A stretch of 64,000 bases of DNA. Origin: an uncultured Sphingobacteriaceae bacterium. Its GTDB lineage: Bacteria > Bacteroidota > Bacteroidia > Sphingobacteriales > Sphingobacteriaceae. A program made the translations under genes and the position numbers. Under the pieces are notes generated by a model. It searched no databases and was not told the DNA's origin. It saw only the letters and a program-made list of their open reading frames with translations. This document shows positions 7,354 to 18,430 of this stretch, in pieces. The first letter of the stretch is position 1. Every line of letters starts with the position of its first letter. Where the stretch lies: assembly GCA_946480915.1 (NCBI GenBank), contig CAMLLO010000011.1, forward strand, positions 1-64,000. The letters run 5' to 3'.

Positions 7354-10300
7354 TTACTTAACACTGGCTTCCTTTTCGGCTAGTTTTCGCGCTTCTCTCA
7401 GCTGCTTCTCTTCTTTGGTGCGACTTTTAAAAATTTCTTGAAATTTGTTATAATCCATGTTGAGGATAAAACTTAAGCCCGTTTCAATAACCTGGCCCTC
7501 AACAGCAACCAGGTATTGGTCTTTACGATAGGCACGCAGCATGTATCTTCCGTCTTTCGAAAGCTGATAATCTACGGCAATGTCGCCGGCTATATTACTG
7601 GTACGTTGACCAGCATGTTGCGGGCCCTCTAATTCAAAATTGCTGCCTATAGATACCTTAAGCCTGTCGTTTAATAAACGTTTTGATGCAGCTACATTCA
7701 AGTCCGTGCGGTTTTTTAATTGCCCCGTAGTATAGTCATCGGTAGCTTCTAAGTTAAAGCTGAGGTCTACGCCGGCAATTAAATCTCCTGCGAGGTTATT
7801 CAATTGTTCGGTTAACAGCTTGCTTACACTTTGTCGCGCAAGCGATTCGGCACTGGTACCTCCGGCGCTGCTGTCGAAGGGGTTTTCTGAAACAAAACGG
7901 TTAAGCAGCACCAGTGCGAAGGCTTGCTTGTTTAATTCGGAAGGTTCTGTTCTCAACTGCTCAAGTCGTGTGTTCACCGTTTCAATTACTTCTCCGGAAA
8001 CGTAATAATTCCCTTCGGGCAGATCAATATCGAAGGAGATCTGCGGCTTTAATAACTCGCCCTTGAGTTTTAAAAGCAACTCAAAAGGCAAACGTTGTTT
8101 ATACGTGTTTAAAGTTGCCTGGGTAGCGCCTGCCAGTTGCGACTGAACTAAGTCGATCGGTGCGGTTTGTGCAGTATAAATAGCAGTTACATCCATTTCT
8201 CCGCTGGTGGGTTCGCCATTCCATGTAATGGTGCTGCCCGATTGAATTTCAAATCTCCTTCTGATAAAGTTAAACGACAGTTCGTAAGCGCCTTCCTGCA
8301 ATACATAATTCCCCGTTAAAGTCACTTTTCCGCTCGGGTCAATGCCGCCGGTAAGCTGCGCCTGTCCTTTCACTTTAATGAAGTCCCCATTTCCCTGATC
8401 TACAATCAGGTTAAATTCCGCCTCTTTTGATACTTCTATTGTCGAAGCGATATTGTATCCAATAAGCGGAGACTTATTCAGGGAATCCAGGCCTGTTGTA
8501 AACATTGTGGAGACTTCAGGATTGTCCATGTCCACAAATTCTACAATGCCCTCGCGCTCTACTATGCCCGGATTGGTCTGCGGAAGCAAAACGGTTAGTC
8601 GGGTGTTTTCTAAAACTTTTAAATCAGCGTCTACTTCAGGACTATTCATATCACCCCGGATTCTTATCCGACTGTCGATAAACAATTTGCCATAATACAA
8701 TTCATTGTCTTTCGCGGTTGAATTCAATACCTGAAAGTTGTCGCTGTTTACATCCAGGTTAAACCTGTAATCGGTATAGTTCCGGGTATAAACCATCCCA
8801 TCGATATTGGCTGTATTTCCGGCAGAGTCCAGGAGTGTAAAGTTGTTGAAATTAACACCCGAATCGTCAAACCTGATCCGCTCATTATTGACTCTGTAAA
8901 GTGAATTGAACATTCCAATCCTGAATGCGGCATCATTAAAGTTCACATCACCATTAATTTTGGGAGCGTTTGCGGTCCCCGTTATGGCTAAACGACCGGT
9001 TAAATTTCCGCTGGCGTCTTTCATGTTGCCCATCGTAAAGCCTTGTATGCTACGCAGATTGAGATTCCCGATATCCATGGTCATGTCAAAACTACTGTTA
9101 TTGATATAATAATAGCCAGTCATATCTACCTGGTTTCCCCTTCCGGTGATGCCGACATTGGCAGCGAGCGTGTTTTCGCGTTCGTTATTTACACGCAAAG
9201 CGATATTTCCTACCGTATCGCCACGAAAGCTGAAATCACTAATCGTAAGGTCGGATGTGAAGATAGGAGAGGTTTGGAAATTACGAACTATTGCGTTTCC
9301 GTTGATGGTTCCTCCGGCAAGCAATGAATCTTTTCTTGCTATTTCGGTAAGTGTTTCTATTCTGAAGTTAGTAAAATCGATAGACATGGGATTGTTTAAT
9401 CCCATTGGACGGCTATTTACGCTGATTATCTGGTTGTTATTGCTAAGTGTAAAGTTACGGGCCATCACACCGCGGCTTCCAAACTGAATTGCATTGTCTT
9501 GGCCAATGGTCCAACGGTCGTAGTTTAAAATCAGTCCCTCAGGTAAAACACTAAATTCAAAATTGGATTGTACGGCTCGCAGGTTTCCGGCTATGCGGTA
9601 ATGCAGTTTGTTTTTTGCGTCTTTTATTTGAAGATCGGTGGAGATAATGTTGTTTTGAACATCTCCCGTAAGGGTAGTATTTAAAATTTGAAACTGAGTG
9701 TTGCCCAGTCGGTTGAGGGCAACAGAATAATTGAGTACCGCGCGATTTGCGTCGGGCGCGATGTTGAACGTCAGATTGTTGAAGTCGTACGCGCCGTAAA
9801 CCAATCGTGGGGCTGTTCCACTCAGGTTTAATGCACCTGTCTGATTATTGAAATTTCCTACAAGTGAAATCGTCGAAATCTCTTTTATTGCAGGGACAAA
9901 TTGCTGCACCAAAGGATTATTCTCCAGTCGTGCGTCAAACTTCATGTATTGTGCAGGACCCGAAACTTTCGTCATAACAGTCGCGCCGTCCGGGTTGTAA
10001 TACCGGCTTAAAGTAGACTGAATGGCAGGGCCAATCTGCGTAAGTTTATACTTCCCTGAAGCGTTGGCGCTTAAAAATGCTGATCGGATTTTAAGTGTAT
10101 TACTGTCGGCATTGGCTGTCGAAACTGCGCTTACAGAATCAAGCTCCACGCGCTTGCCCTGCGTTACCATTAATGCATTGGTAAGCAATACCTCACCGTT
10201 CAGGTAATCAGGATCGGCGGTTTCTAAATCGGCAACAATTTTCCCGCGAAAGCGAAAATCGTCGGAATAAAAATGCAGTTTTTGAAGGTTCAGGCTGTCT

Positions 10301-12399
10301 ACATTAATCGTGGCCTGAATTTTCGGATAGCGGTTTCTGAAATTTGCCCTGGCATTTAAATCGAAGTCGATATTCGGGTCGTTCATAAATGCTTTAGCTA
10401 CAATTGCGCCGTTTCTAGCGCTGGCATTTAAAGTTAGGTTGCGGTAATTGTACTTGTTATATTCTGCACGCAGAACTTTGCCTTTTACAGTTCCGCTGAA
10501 CGATTTGGCGTCCATTCCGCTGCCATTCACATTGGCGGCAAGTGTTATTCTTCCGATGGTGGCTTCCTGCTTTATCAGTCTTCCGACATTGAAATTATAA
10601 GTGTTGATACGAGCATTATAGGTAGGGACATCGCCGAAGCTAAATGTTCCAACAGTTTTAGCGCTGCCAAAGCTGGAGTTCAGGTTCAGATTGGCGGCAA
10701 ACCGTTTCATACTGCCCTTGAAGGTTCCATTTAGGCTCATAGCCTCCGGAACGCGAATATTATTTGGGATGGTTCCGGCCGGAACAAACGAGTAGATGTC
10801 GGTATTCCGGGTATTAAAACGTTCGATGTTAAGGTCAAAATGTGCCCTGTTCACGTCCGGAAGTCCCGTTATTCTGCCCGATCCACGGAAACTGGTATTC
10901 CTGTATCCCGATAGTTCGAGTTGCGGAATAGAAAGATTCTCCACTTTTCCATGCACAATTCCGTCAATGTTTATTACCTCGTTTGAATTGCTTTTAAAGG
11001 GCTCGGTGGATGCGAGTTGCGGCACAAAAACCACGAAATCCCGAAGGCCTATACGCGAATCATTAAGGTTGGCATCAATCCGTAAATCTCCGGGGTTTTT
11101 GCTAATATCTTCAATAGATGAATATGCCAGCCTGATTTCATTACGAATTAAGGATTTATCGGTCTGAAGGAAGAGGTTTTCCAGAAACGTTTTATTGCCT
11201 CCATAAAAGAAATTAGCACTCAGTTTTTGTAGTTTGAAACCACTCTTTTCATTAAAGCTGGCAGAATTGATCTTTGCAGCGATGGTATCTTTCGCAAAAA
11301 TGAAATCATTAGCATCGAGGTTTAGCTTTTTGATATCTAAATGCCCATAATCCATTCCGATTCTTTGTACCGGCATAGATTGATCATTGTATCGCAGGTC
11401 GCTGTTGCGGATGTTAATATTGTCGGAGTTGAAGCCCCAGAAGGTTGCGACAGCTTCGGCCGTTTCCTTTACCTCTTTTACTACCACCCTTGATTCGGGT
11501 TTGGTGCCGAGTCTTATATCGAATTTAGAATCGTTCAGGCTGAAAGATCTTAAATTTATCACCTGTTTTCGCATGTCGAGCTTATCGCTTTCAACAGCCA
11601 GGCTTCCAATGTTGAAATCCGCATTTAATGCCGAAACTGCATTTCTGTATTTTACATTGATACGGTCCAGATCTGCTGAACCCAATATCAGATCTAAGTA
11701 GATAGGCTTCGCCGCTTCCACCATGTCTTTCTGTTTCGAGTCGGCCTTTACGGCAGGCTTGCTTTGTATAACTACAGCATTCACTCCCGACAGCTTAAAT
11801 TTCGGAATGTTAAAACGCATTTTTTCCAGGTCGAATTCTTTAACGCGGGTGTCAAAATGAGAAAGGTAAAGATCTACATCGTTGGCGGTGGGTGCGTCTT
11901 TATATTTTAGAACAATTCTGTCCAGATTAATCTTATCGATAGAAAACTTCATTGCTGCCGTTGTGTCGGCAGTTTGGGTGGCAGTGCCCTGTGTGCCAAA
12001 GGCTTTTAAAATATAATCGAAGTTGAAAACACTGTCAGGGGTTCTGTCGACCTTGAGTGTTACGCCGCGCAGGTCAATTTCATTGATTTCTACGGTGTTC
12101 CTGAAAAGTTTAAGCAAACTGATGTCGGCCTTTAGGGTATCGCCCGCCAGTAATGTATCCCCTTTCTGATCCTCGAAATATACATCCTCTAAAACCACCA
12201 GCTTTGGTAGATTTAAGGTTAAGTGATTCACCTCTACCTTAGTGCCCAGCTTTTTTTCAAGGAAGTTTACGGCCTTGCCGCGGGCAAAATCCTGTACGGC
12301 CGGAACTCTGATCAATACAAAGATCAGCAACACCAGAATGATGAAAAATCCAATAATTCCAAGAAGGATTTTTAGCGCAAGTGTACCGTACTTTCCCAA
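7354..12399 (-). CDS. tamB: TamB-family translocation/assembly module protein
   Basis: This very long protein (1681 residues) has one N-terminal membrane helix (about residues 8-30, 'LLGIIGFFIILVLLIFVLI'). A long repetitive beta-rich body follows, in keeping with the hydrophobic groove of AsmA/TamB bridge proteins. The C-terminal DUF490/TamB domain runs from about residue 1250 to 1640 ('GKVTLTGNYVLQEGAYELSF', 'LPFELLLKLKGELLKPQISF'). The start is unusual. The only canonical-type codon before the membrane helix is TTG at 12397-12399. Upstream there is no in-frame ATG or GTG before the stop near 12465, and the next Met is over 200 residues inside. It spans the periplasm to work with the adjacent TamL barrel. 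Confidence 0.92.
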   Translation of the reverse strand: MGKYGTLALKILLGIIGFFIILVLLIFVLIRVPAVQDFARGKAVNFLEKKLGTKVEVNHLTLNLPKLVVLEDVYFEDQKGDTLLAGDTLKADISLLKLFRNTVEINEIDLRGVTLKVDRTPDSVFNFDYILKAFGTQGTATQTADTTAAMKFSIDKINLDRIVLKYKDAPTANDVDLYLSHFDTRVKEFDLEKMRFNIPKFKLSGVNAVVIQSKPAVKADSKQKDMVEAAKPIYLDLILGSADLDRINVKYRNAVSALNADFNIGSLAVESDKLDMRKQVINLRSFSLNDSKFDIRLGTKPESRVVVKEVKETAEAVATFWGFNSDNINIRNSDLRYNDQSMPVQRIGMDYGHLDIKKLNLDANDFIFAKDTIAAKINSASFNEKSGFKLQKLSANFFYGGNKTFLENLFLQTDKSLIRNEIRLAYSSIEDISKNPGDLRIDANLNDSRIGLRDFVVFVPQLASTEPFKSNSNEVINIDGIVHGKVENLSIPQLELSGYRNTSFRGSGRITGLPDVNRAHFDLNIERFNTRNTDIYSFVPAGTIPNNIRVPEAMSLNGTFKGSMKRFAANLNLNSSFGSAKTVGTFSFGDVPTYNARINTYNFNVGRLIKQEATIGRITLAANVNGSGMDAKSFSGTVKGKVLRAEYNKYNYRNLTLNASARNGAIVAKAFMNDPNIDFDLNARANFRNRYPKIQATINVDSLNLQKLHFYSDDFRFRGKIVADLETADPDYLNGEVLLTNALMVTQGKRVELDSVSAVSTANADSNTLKIRSAFLSANASGKYKLTQIGPAIQSTLSRYYNPDGATVMTKVSGPAQYMKFDARLENNPLVQQFVPAIKEISTISLVGNFNNQTGALNLSGTAPRLVYGAYDFNNLTFNIAPDANRAVLNYSVALNRLGNTQFQILNTTLTGDVQNNIISTDLQIKDAKNKLHYRIAGNLRAVQSNFEFSVLPEGLILNYDRWTIGQDNAIQFGSRGVMARNFTLSNNNQIISVNSRPMGLNNPMSIDFTNFRIETLTEIARKDSLLAGGTINGNAIVRNFQTSPIFTSDLTISDFSFRGDTVGNIALRVNNERENTLAANVGITGRGNQVDMTGYYYINNSSFDMTMDIGNLNLRSIQGFTMGNMKDASGNLTGRLAITGTANAPKINGDVNFNDAAFRIGMFNSLYRVNNERIRFDDSGVNFNNFTLLDSAGNTANIDGMVYTRNYTDYRFNLDVNSDNFQVLNSTAKDNELYYGKLFIDSRIRIRGDMNSPEVDADLKVLENTRLTVLLPQTNPGIVEREGIVEFVDMDNPEVSTMFTTGLDSLNKSPLIGYNIASTIEVSKEAEFNLIVDQGNGDFIKVKGQAQLTGGIDPSGKVTLTGNYVLQEGAYELSFNFIRRRFEIQSGSTITWNGEPTSGEMDVTAIYTAQTAPIDLVQSQLAGATQATLNTYKQRLPFELLLKLKGELLKPQISFDIDLPEGNYYVSGEVIETVNTRLEQLRTEPSELNKQAFALVLLNRFVSENPFDSSAGGTSAESLARQSVSKLLTEQLNNLAGDLIAGVDLSFNLEATDDYTTGQLKNRTDLNVAASKRLLNDRLKVSIGSNFELEGPQHAGQRTSNIAGDIAVDYQLSKDGRYMLRAYRKDQYLVAVEGQVIETGLSFILNMDYNKFQEIFKSRTKEEKQLREARKLAEKEASVK

Positions 12400-12605
12400 A
12401 CTAAGTTGTTTAATACTTATAATTTCAAAAGGCTCTAAATGTTTGAGATAAGGGAATTTTTAGGGTTTCTGTGAAAGCAGTAGTGTATTACATATTGGTG
12501 GCAAAAATGATATCTTTATAAACCAAACTTGAATACTGTGGAAGAGCAAAGTCTGCCGCGCAGTAGAAAAAAAGTATGTTGATTAATCTGATTTTTAACA
12601 TAGAC

Positions 12606-12992
12606 ATGAAAAAATATTTAACCTACATCATCCCCGTTTTTACTGGCGGCCTGTTCCTTTTTATTTTATTTCTTGCTCTGAAACCCATTAAAATTAATAG
12701 GGAGAACTCTATTGAATTCGAAGCTGTTGTACGCTCTGTTGACAAAGGCCGGTTAAACAATATCTCAATCGCCTTCAAAGGAGTACCCGGAATTTATACA
12801 ATTAATGGCGCAGCCCAGAAGGCATTGAACGCAGATACTTTGCGGAAACAAATGGCAAATAAGAGGGTAAAGGCTTATTATTTAAAGCCAGGGTTCTTCA
12901 GCCGCTTTCATCCAATGACAGATGTAAGAAACATCACAGAAGTAAGGCTTGATGATAAAATCATTTATTCTGAATTAGGCAACGTAGACTGA
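12606..12992 (+). CDS. unknown single-helix membrane protein
   Basis: I chose the ATG at 12606 (MKKYLTYIIPVFTGGLFLF) because it begins a normal membrane helix. An ATG at 12576 would add ten residues. The product is about 128 residues: one transmembrane segment (residues 5-28), then a soluble domain of alternating polar and hydrophobic strands ('IEFEAVVRSVDKGRLNNISIAF', 'YTINGAAQKALNADTLRKQM'). I do not recognise the family. It is transcribed divergently from tamB. Confidence 0.6.
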   Translation: MKKYLTYIIPVFTGGLFLFILFLALKPIKINRENSIEFEAVVRSVDKGRLNNISIAFKGVPGIYTINGAAQKALNADTLRKQMANKRVKAYYLKPGFFSRFHPMTDVRNITEVRLDDKIIYSELGNVD

Positions 12993-13335
12993 AATAAACA
13001 ATCTCCAATAAAAACTTATTCTTCCCCACCAATCGAACGCGGTGTATTTTATGAATGGATTTTTCAACCCTTGTCGCAGTATTTTACATGTATAATGGCT
13101 GGATGATGGGGCTCGAACCCTCTCTGGTTTAAGGCTTCCGCGGGGTGACTTAAATCTTTACCATGAAAACCAGGACTCCGTCCGGCTTGTCGCCTACACA
13201 GCGCTATTATACTTAAATTGACTGGCAAAACAAACGATACCCGCTCTTACAGGATTCTCATGCAAATAGCTTAACCGTTGATCGATCATTGCATTCGTGC
13301 TTAGCCTGTGAGCCCAAACCTATGTTTATTTCTCA
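12993..13335. other. non-coding, possibly degraded sequence
   Basis: No gene recognised. A short stretch near 13090-13115 reads on the minus strand like a tRNA T-loop (GGTTCGAGCCCC), but no matching acceptor or anticodon stems were found. Confidence 0.5.
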
Positions 13336-13602
13336 TTGACAAGTAATAACACTTCCAATCTCTCTGATGGTGTTTATCAGTTTTCCTCAGCTAATCTTAA
13401 CCAACGTCTTCCATATCAATTCAATGGTTCTGTTAAAGTTAACAATCATGTAGTAGAAATTACTGAGGGGACTATTTCAATAGAAAATCGGAGTGGAGAT
13501 TTAGATATCCAATTTATTTTGAAGTTGAAAAATGGAGACACAGCGAGGGGAACATATCAAGGCAAGGTTTCAGAAGTTAACAGAAGCAGAAGCTACCAAT
13601 AG
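13336..13602 (+). pseudogene. possible gene remnant or small unknown protein
   Basis: An 88-codon open frame begins with TTG and has no good ATG. Its composition is protein-like, with regular strands such as 'GVYQFSSANLNQRLPYQFNG' and 'VVEITEGTISIENRSGDLDI', and ends 'GTARGTYQGK'-like before a short charged tail. The lack of a signal or start, and the non-coding surroundings, suggest either a truncated remnant or a gene with a missing 5' end. No family recognised. Confidence 0.3.
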
Positions 13603-13857
13603 TCCCTGCTGGGTTACTAGGTCCTTTACATTTACGGATACGTTTCGCATATACTCGTGACGGTTTTAGAAGCAATTCAGTAACAATCATCAAAGCTACC
13701 CCTTAATCCCCACCTTGAAAATAAGGAGGGGAGCTCGTTGTTTTATAAGCACAATTCAACCCTTACTGCTTCGAAACGACCTTTTAATCCTTGAAACAAA
13801 AGAGCTAGGCGTGGCGACCGTACATCCTCCCATTAGACCAGCAACTATTAGACAACC

Positions 13858-16800
13858 TCAACTTAAAAGCTGAGCTTTCATTGCAGCTTTCTTTAAAAGG
13901 TTCATTAACTCATCCAGTTTAACTGGTTTAGAAATATAATCGTTCATGCCTGCGTTCAGGCATTTCTCCCGGTCTTCGGCCGAAGCATTGGCCGTCATGG
14001 CAATAATCTGAGGTTGCTTCAGCTGGAGGTTATTTCTAATAGTTTGGGTCGCTTCAATTCCATCCATAACGGGCATTTGCATATCCATCAGTACCACATC
14101 GTAGGGTTTGACTTTAAACATTTCAACTGCTTGTTCTCCATCATTGGCGATTTCTGGTTTATAGCCTAGCTTGCCGAGTACAGTGGTGGCAAGTTTCTGG
14201 TTGATCAAATTATCTTCCGCTATCAAAATGTTTAGTGGATAACTGACTGCAAAATCCTTACTAAGAATGCTGGGACGCTTAGATACCCCTTGAGCTTCTT
14301 TTTCCCCAAGCTCTGTTCTCAGCTCGTTTTGTACAAGCTTTAACAGCTGTGCCTGCTTAAGGGGCTTGGTTAAAACAGCAGTAAATAATTCCGGATATTT
14401 AGGGATGTCCTCGTTACCTGCATAACTAAGTGGTATAATGGGCAACTTAGGCTTAAAAGCTTTAATAGCCTTAGCTATGATGACCCCGTCCGTTTCTGGC
14501 ATTTGCATGTCCAGAATAACCAGATCCGGCGGCTCATTGTTATTTAAGATCATTTGCGCTTCCTGCCAGGAACTTGTAAGCGCCGGTTTCACCTTTAAAA
14601 CGTCCAATTCCGTCTTGAATGCATTTAATAGGCTAGTGTTATCATCAATAATCAAAACTCTCTTTCCTTGGGTAAAGCTGGCATCTATTGCAATTGCTTC
14701 CTTTTGAGGGTTTTCAACCGCTTTGGTTTTAATATAGAAACTAAAGGTTGTGCCAACGTCGACTTTACTGCTCACACTTACGTCTCCGCCCATTAGTTTT
14801 ATCAATCGTTCGCTGATGATAAGACCTAATCCGGTTCCCCCGTATTTACGGGTAGTAGATGAATCTACCTGGGAGAAAGGCTTAAACAATCTTTCTAATT
14901 TATCTTCGGGGATACCTATCCCGGTATCACGCACCTTAAATTGAATCTCAAGAATATCACCAGAGGATTTAGCTAAACTCCCCTCAATAAATACTTCTCC
15001 TGCTTGAGTAAACTTGACAGCGTTACCCACCAGATTGATGAGTATTTGTCTTAAACGGAGACTATCTCCAATCATCATAGCGGGTAAGTGGCTATCTAGT
15101 TGATAAACTAAATCTATGCCCTGATCTGCAGCTTTATTGGCAAAAGTGTCAAATACGCTTTCAATACACTGGCGTAAATCAAATTCATTTTGTTCGATTT
15201 CGAGGTTTCCGCTCTCAATTTTCGAAAAGTCCAGAATGTCGTTAATTACATGCAGCAGTGCGTCGCCGCTGGTATTGATCATATTTACAAATTCTTCCTG
15301 TTCGGGAGTAAGGTCGGTTTCCCGGAGTAAAGACGCCATTCCGATAACTCCATTCATAGGAGTTCGTATTTCGTGACTCATGGTAGCGAGAAATATACTC
15401 TTGGCCTGATTGGCCAGATCAGCTTCCTTTCGGGCGGTTTCTGCATGCTCACGCAACAGGTGTTCTTGTTCACTGCGACGGGCCAGGTCGTTATTTAATA
15501 CAAGAAGATTTTCTGATTGCGCCTGCAATTGTTCCGATTGGTTTTGCAGGTCGGTATTTAGCTTTTTCAAACTTTCTGACTGAGCTTTAAGCTCTTCAGC
15601 CTGACTCTGAACTTCAAGAGTACGCTCAGCTACCTGCCGTTCAAGCTTTCTCTTTTGACCTTCAATTGAATGTAGTCTGTATTTATAAAAGCCGATCATT
15701 GCGCCAATTGTTAGACTAATACAAATTACGTAGAACCACCATGTTTTATACCAGGGGGGTAGTACCCTGATTTTAATACTGGCTATTTTATCTGACCAGA
15801 TCCCATCCTGATTGGAAGCTTTTACCTTGAATACATAAGTACCCGGTTCGAGATAACGGTAAGTGGCCGATCTTTGTGCTTTTACATAATTCCAATTTTT
15901 GTCCAGCCCTTCCAGTTTGTAGGCGTACTCTCCGTCTTTAGGAAAAGAATAGTTTAAAGCGGCATAATGAAGCGTAAAAACTGATTGTTTAGGATTGAAT
16001 GTGATCCGCTCGGTTTCGCTGATATCCTTTTCTAAAAGATTGTCATGATCCTCATTCCTTCCCACCATAATACGTTTGTCAAATACGTCAAGCCCGGTTA
16101 TGACAGTTTGAGGATCAAGAGTGCTGATTTTCATGTCTTCGGGCCTGAACAGGTTCCATCCCTCAGTACCTCCGAAACACATAAACTTGCCCTTTTCGCT
16201 ATACAAAGCCGAAGCCGGATTAAACTGTCCGCCCTGAAGCCCATCGCTGGCATCGTAATTGAAAATCTTGTTGGCGCCCACATCAATTTTCGAAAGCCCC
16301 TCGTTGGTACTTAGCCAAAATTTATCGGAACCTTCGTCTTTAATGGCATTTATTGTTGTTGCAAGACCATTTTTATCAGTATATTTTTTAAATGTTTTAT
16401 TCTTAAAGTCATAAATTACAAGGCCGTCACCCTCTGTTCCAATCCACAGACGATCCTTTTTATCGAGATAAAGCGACAATATTACCCCGCTTGGAATCAG
16501 TTCGTTTTCTTTTTTCTGCTGGAAGTATTTATAGAATTTTTTGTCACTGGCTTTATAATACATTAATCCTGCACCGTAACAGCCTAAAAATAAATTGCCG
16601 TTTTTGTCGCCAACTATTGCCCGTATATCATTAGAGCGAATACCGCTATTAGAGCGATTAAAATTCTGTATTTTTTTAGTAGATGGATTCATTCGGCCCA
16701 AACCGCCGCCATTGGTGCCGATCCATATGTCTTGATTTACATCTTCATAAATAATGCGCACGTCGTTAATGCCTAAACTGTATTTGTCTTCGGGATTATG

Positions 16801-18153
16801 CTGAAAATTGGTAAATGTATCGGATGACTTATTATATAAAGAGAGTCCATTAGCATAGGTGCCAAACCAAAGATTGTTTTTGCTGTCTTTAAATCCATAA
16901 AGTATGGCATTGCCCGCCAGACTTCCTGTTTTGCCATCTGCTTTGTAATGTTTTATAAGTTCTCCGGTAGGTTTCGTTTTATAAATTCCATCTCCATCAG
17001 ATCCAATCCACAAGTTGCCATCATTGTCTTCGCACATGCCGTAAAATCGTAAATACGATCCCTCTTCTCCGCCATCGAGTTTCTTCTGGAACTTCATGAA
17101 ACGTTGTTTGGTCGCACTAATCATATATACTCCGGCACCATGGGTCGCCACCCACATGTTTTTGTCTTTGTCTTTAAACAGATATTGAATAGACCTTGGG
17201 GTTATATTGTCCCCGCTCTCTCCAATTACGGGTTCGATTACATAATCTTCTGGTCTGGTATTATCAGCAACCTGCGACATGTCGAGTTTATACAGCCCTC
17301 CGTCCTCCAGGCCAATAAGTAAATGGTTGTCATTATCTTCATTAAGGAAATAAAATATTTCGCTCCTTAAATTGTAGGTTGGTGCACGCAGTACAAAAAA
17401 TTTATTAAGATTTCGTTTGTACAGAATCAGGCCCTTGTGAGTAGCAACCCAGATGTTGTTAAAGCGATCGTTGTAAATACAATTAGTCCGGTATAAGGGT
17501 AGGTTACGGGTATCTATTGGTGCTTTTTCGACCTTTTTATTTTTGTCGACCTTATATACATTAATCCCAGTCAGAGTACCAACCCATAAAAGATTATTTG
17601 AATCTTCTAAAATCTTTCCGACAGAGTTATTCTGCAGGTCGGGAAGATTATCGGTATTATAATTTATAATTGTTTTTTTCTTTTTATTAAAATAAGAAAA
17701 TCCTCCATTGCTGAACGCAACCCAAAGATTCCCGTCGCGACTATTTGAGATATTAGCCACCGAATTCATTAGCGCTCCGGGGGCTTCTTTATGGAATTTG
17801 TAATTTATAAAACGTTCTTTCTCGGGGTCGAATTTATTCAAGCCTGTTCTGGACGAAACCCAAAGATCATCGTCAGAATCTTTAAAAATCATATCTACAA
17901 AGTTGCTTGGCAGGCTGTATTTATTGTCGGGTTCGTTTTTGAATACTTTAAATTCTGAACCATCAAAGCGGTTTAAACCGTCAGCGGTAGCAATCCATAT
18001 AAAGCCTTTTTTATCCTGTGCTATGCAATTTACAACTCCGAATGACAGCCCGTCCTTAATGTTATAGTGTAGAATCCGGTTTTGAACAGGTTGTTGAGAG
18101 AAGGAATTGTATGCTATGGCTATTGCGATAGTCAATAACAATACGTTCTTCAT
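13858..18153 (-). CDS. hybrid sensor histidine kinase with periplasmic propellers and two receivers
   Basis: I start at the ATG at 18151-18153, where a signal peptide begins ([20 protein letters not shown]). An ATG 12 nt upstream is also possible. About 1431 residues: two-component-regulator propeller repeats ('[16 protein letters not shown]', '[13 protein letters not shown]') to about residue 690; a Y_Y_Y domain near 730-790; one membrane helix near 810-830; and a coiled coil rich in '[11 protein letters not shown]'. The HisKA box '[14 protein letters not shown]' follows (His near 926), then an HATPase with 'GTGLGL'. Two receiver domains carry phospho-acceptor Asp residues in '[12 protein letters not shown]' (about 1214) and '[12 protein letters not shown]' (about 1354). 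Unlike standard HTCS proteins it has no AraC DNA-binding domain, so output must pass to another protein. The ligand is unknown. Confidence 0.92.
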   Translation of the reverse strand: MKNVLLLTIAIAIAYNSFSQQPVQNRILHYNIKDGLSFGVVNCIAQDKKGFIWIATADGLNRFDGSEFKVFKNEPDNKYSLPSNFVDMIFKDSDDDLWVSSRTGLNKFDPEKERFINYKFHKEAPGALMNSVANISNSRDGNLWVAFSNGGFSYFNKKKKTIINYNTDNLPDLQNNSVGKILEDSNNLLWVGTLTGINVYKVDKNKKVEKAPIDTRNLPLYRTNCIYNDRFNNIWVATHKGLILYKRNLNKFFVLRAPTYNLRSEIFYFLNEDNDNHLLIGLEDGGLYKLDMSQVADNTRPEDYVIEPVIGESGDNITPRSIQYLFKDKDKNMWVATHGAGVYMISATKQRFMKFQKKLDGGEEGSYLRFYGMCEDNDGNLWIGSDGDGIYKTKPTGELIKHYKADGKTGSLAGNAILYGFKDSKNNLWFGTYANGLSLYNKSSDTFTNFQHNPEDKYSLGINDVRIIYEDVNQDIWIGTNGGGLGRMNPSTKKIQNFNRSNSGIRSNDIRAIVGDKNGNLFLGCYGAGLMYYKASDKKFYKYFQQKKENELIPSGVILSLYLDKKDRLWIGTEGDGLVIYDFKNKTFKKYTDKNGLATTINAIKDEGSDKFWLSTNEGLSKIDVGANKIFNYDASDGLQGGQFNPASALYSEKGKFMCFGGTEGWNLFRPEDMKISTLDPQTVITGLDVFDKRIMVGRNEDHDNLLEKDISETERITFNPKQSVFTLHYAALNYSFPKDGEYAYKLEGLDKNWNYVKAQRSATYRYLEPGTYVFKVKASNQDGIWSDKIASIKIRVLPPWYKTWWFYVICISLTIGAMIGFYKYRLHSIEGQKRKLERQVAERTLEVQSQAEELKAQSESLKKLNTDLQNQSEQLQAQSENLLVLNNDLARRSEQEHLLREHAETARKEADLANQAKSIFLATMSHEIRTPMNGVIGMASLLRETDLTPEQEEFVNMINTSGDALLHVINDILDFSKIESGNLEIEQNEFDLRQCIESVFDTFANKAADQGIDLVYQLDSHLPAMMIGDSLRLRQILINLVGNAVKFTQAGEVFIEGSLAKSSGDILEIQFKVRDTGIGIPEDKLERLFKPFSQVDSSTTRKYGGTGLGLIISERLIKLMGGDVSVSSKVDVGTTFSFYIKTKAVENPQKEAIAIDASFTQGKRVLIIDDNTSLLNAFKTELDVLKVKPALTSSWQEAQMILNNNEPPDLVILDMQMPETDGVIIAKAIKAFKPKLPIIPLSYAGNEDIPKYPELFTAVLTKPLKQAQLLKLVQNELRTELGEKEAQGVSKRPSILSKDFAVSYPLNILIAEDNLINQKLATTVLGKLGYKPEIANDGEQAVEMFKVKPYDVVLMDMQMPVMDGIEATQTIRNNLQLKQPQIIAMTANASAEDREKCLNAGMNDYISKPVKLDELMNLLKKAAMKAQLLS

Positions 18154-18430
18154 GGTAGTCAACAATATTATTATAATTTACATAATATTTATCGAATATT
18201 ATAAATAAAAAGATTGTTACGATTCATTAAATCTCATTGATACTTAATTAGATATATAAAAAGTCATTAAATAGAGGTTCATTCCGGCAATGCTTATGGA
18301 AGCAGTCGTATCACCTTTTGGATATCTAAAGATGATGCGTAATCTGAATATTTATATTTGAACTGAGGTGCCAAACTATATGCCCTAATTAGTATGAATT
18401 TGTTAATTTGCAAGAGACTTATTATAAACT

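Noticed and set aside
13085..13118. tRNA 3'-end or attachment-site remnant
   Set aside because: A T-loop-like GGTTCGAGCCCC is present, but stem pairing fails and no integrase is near.
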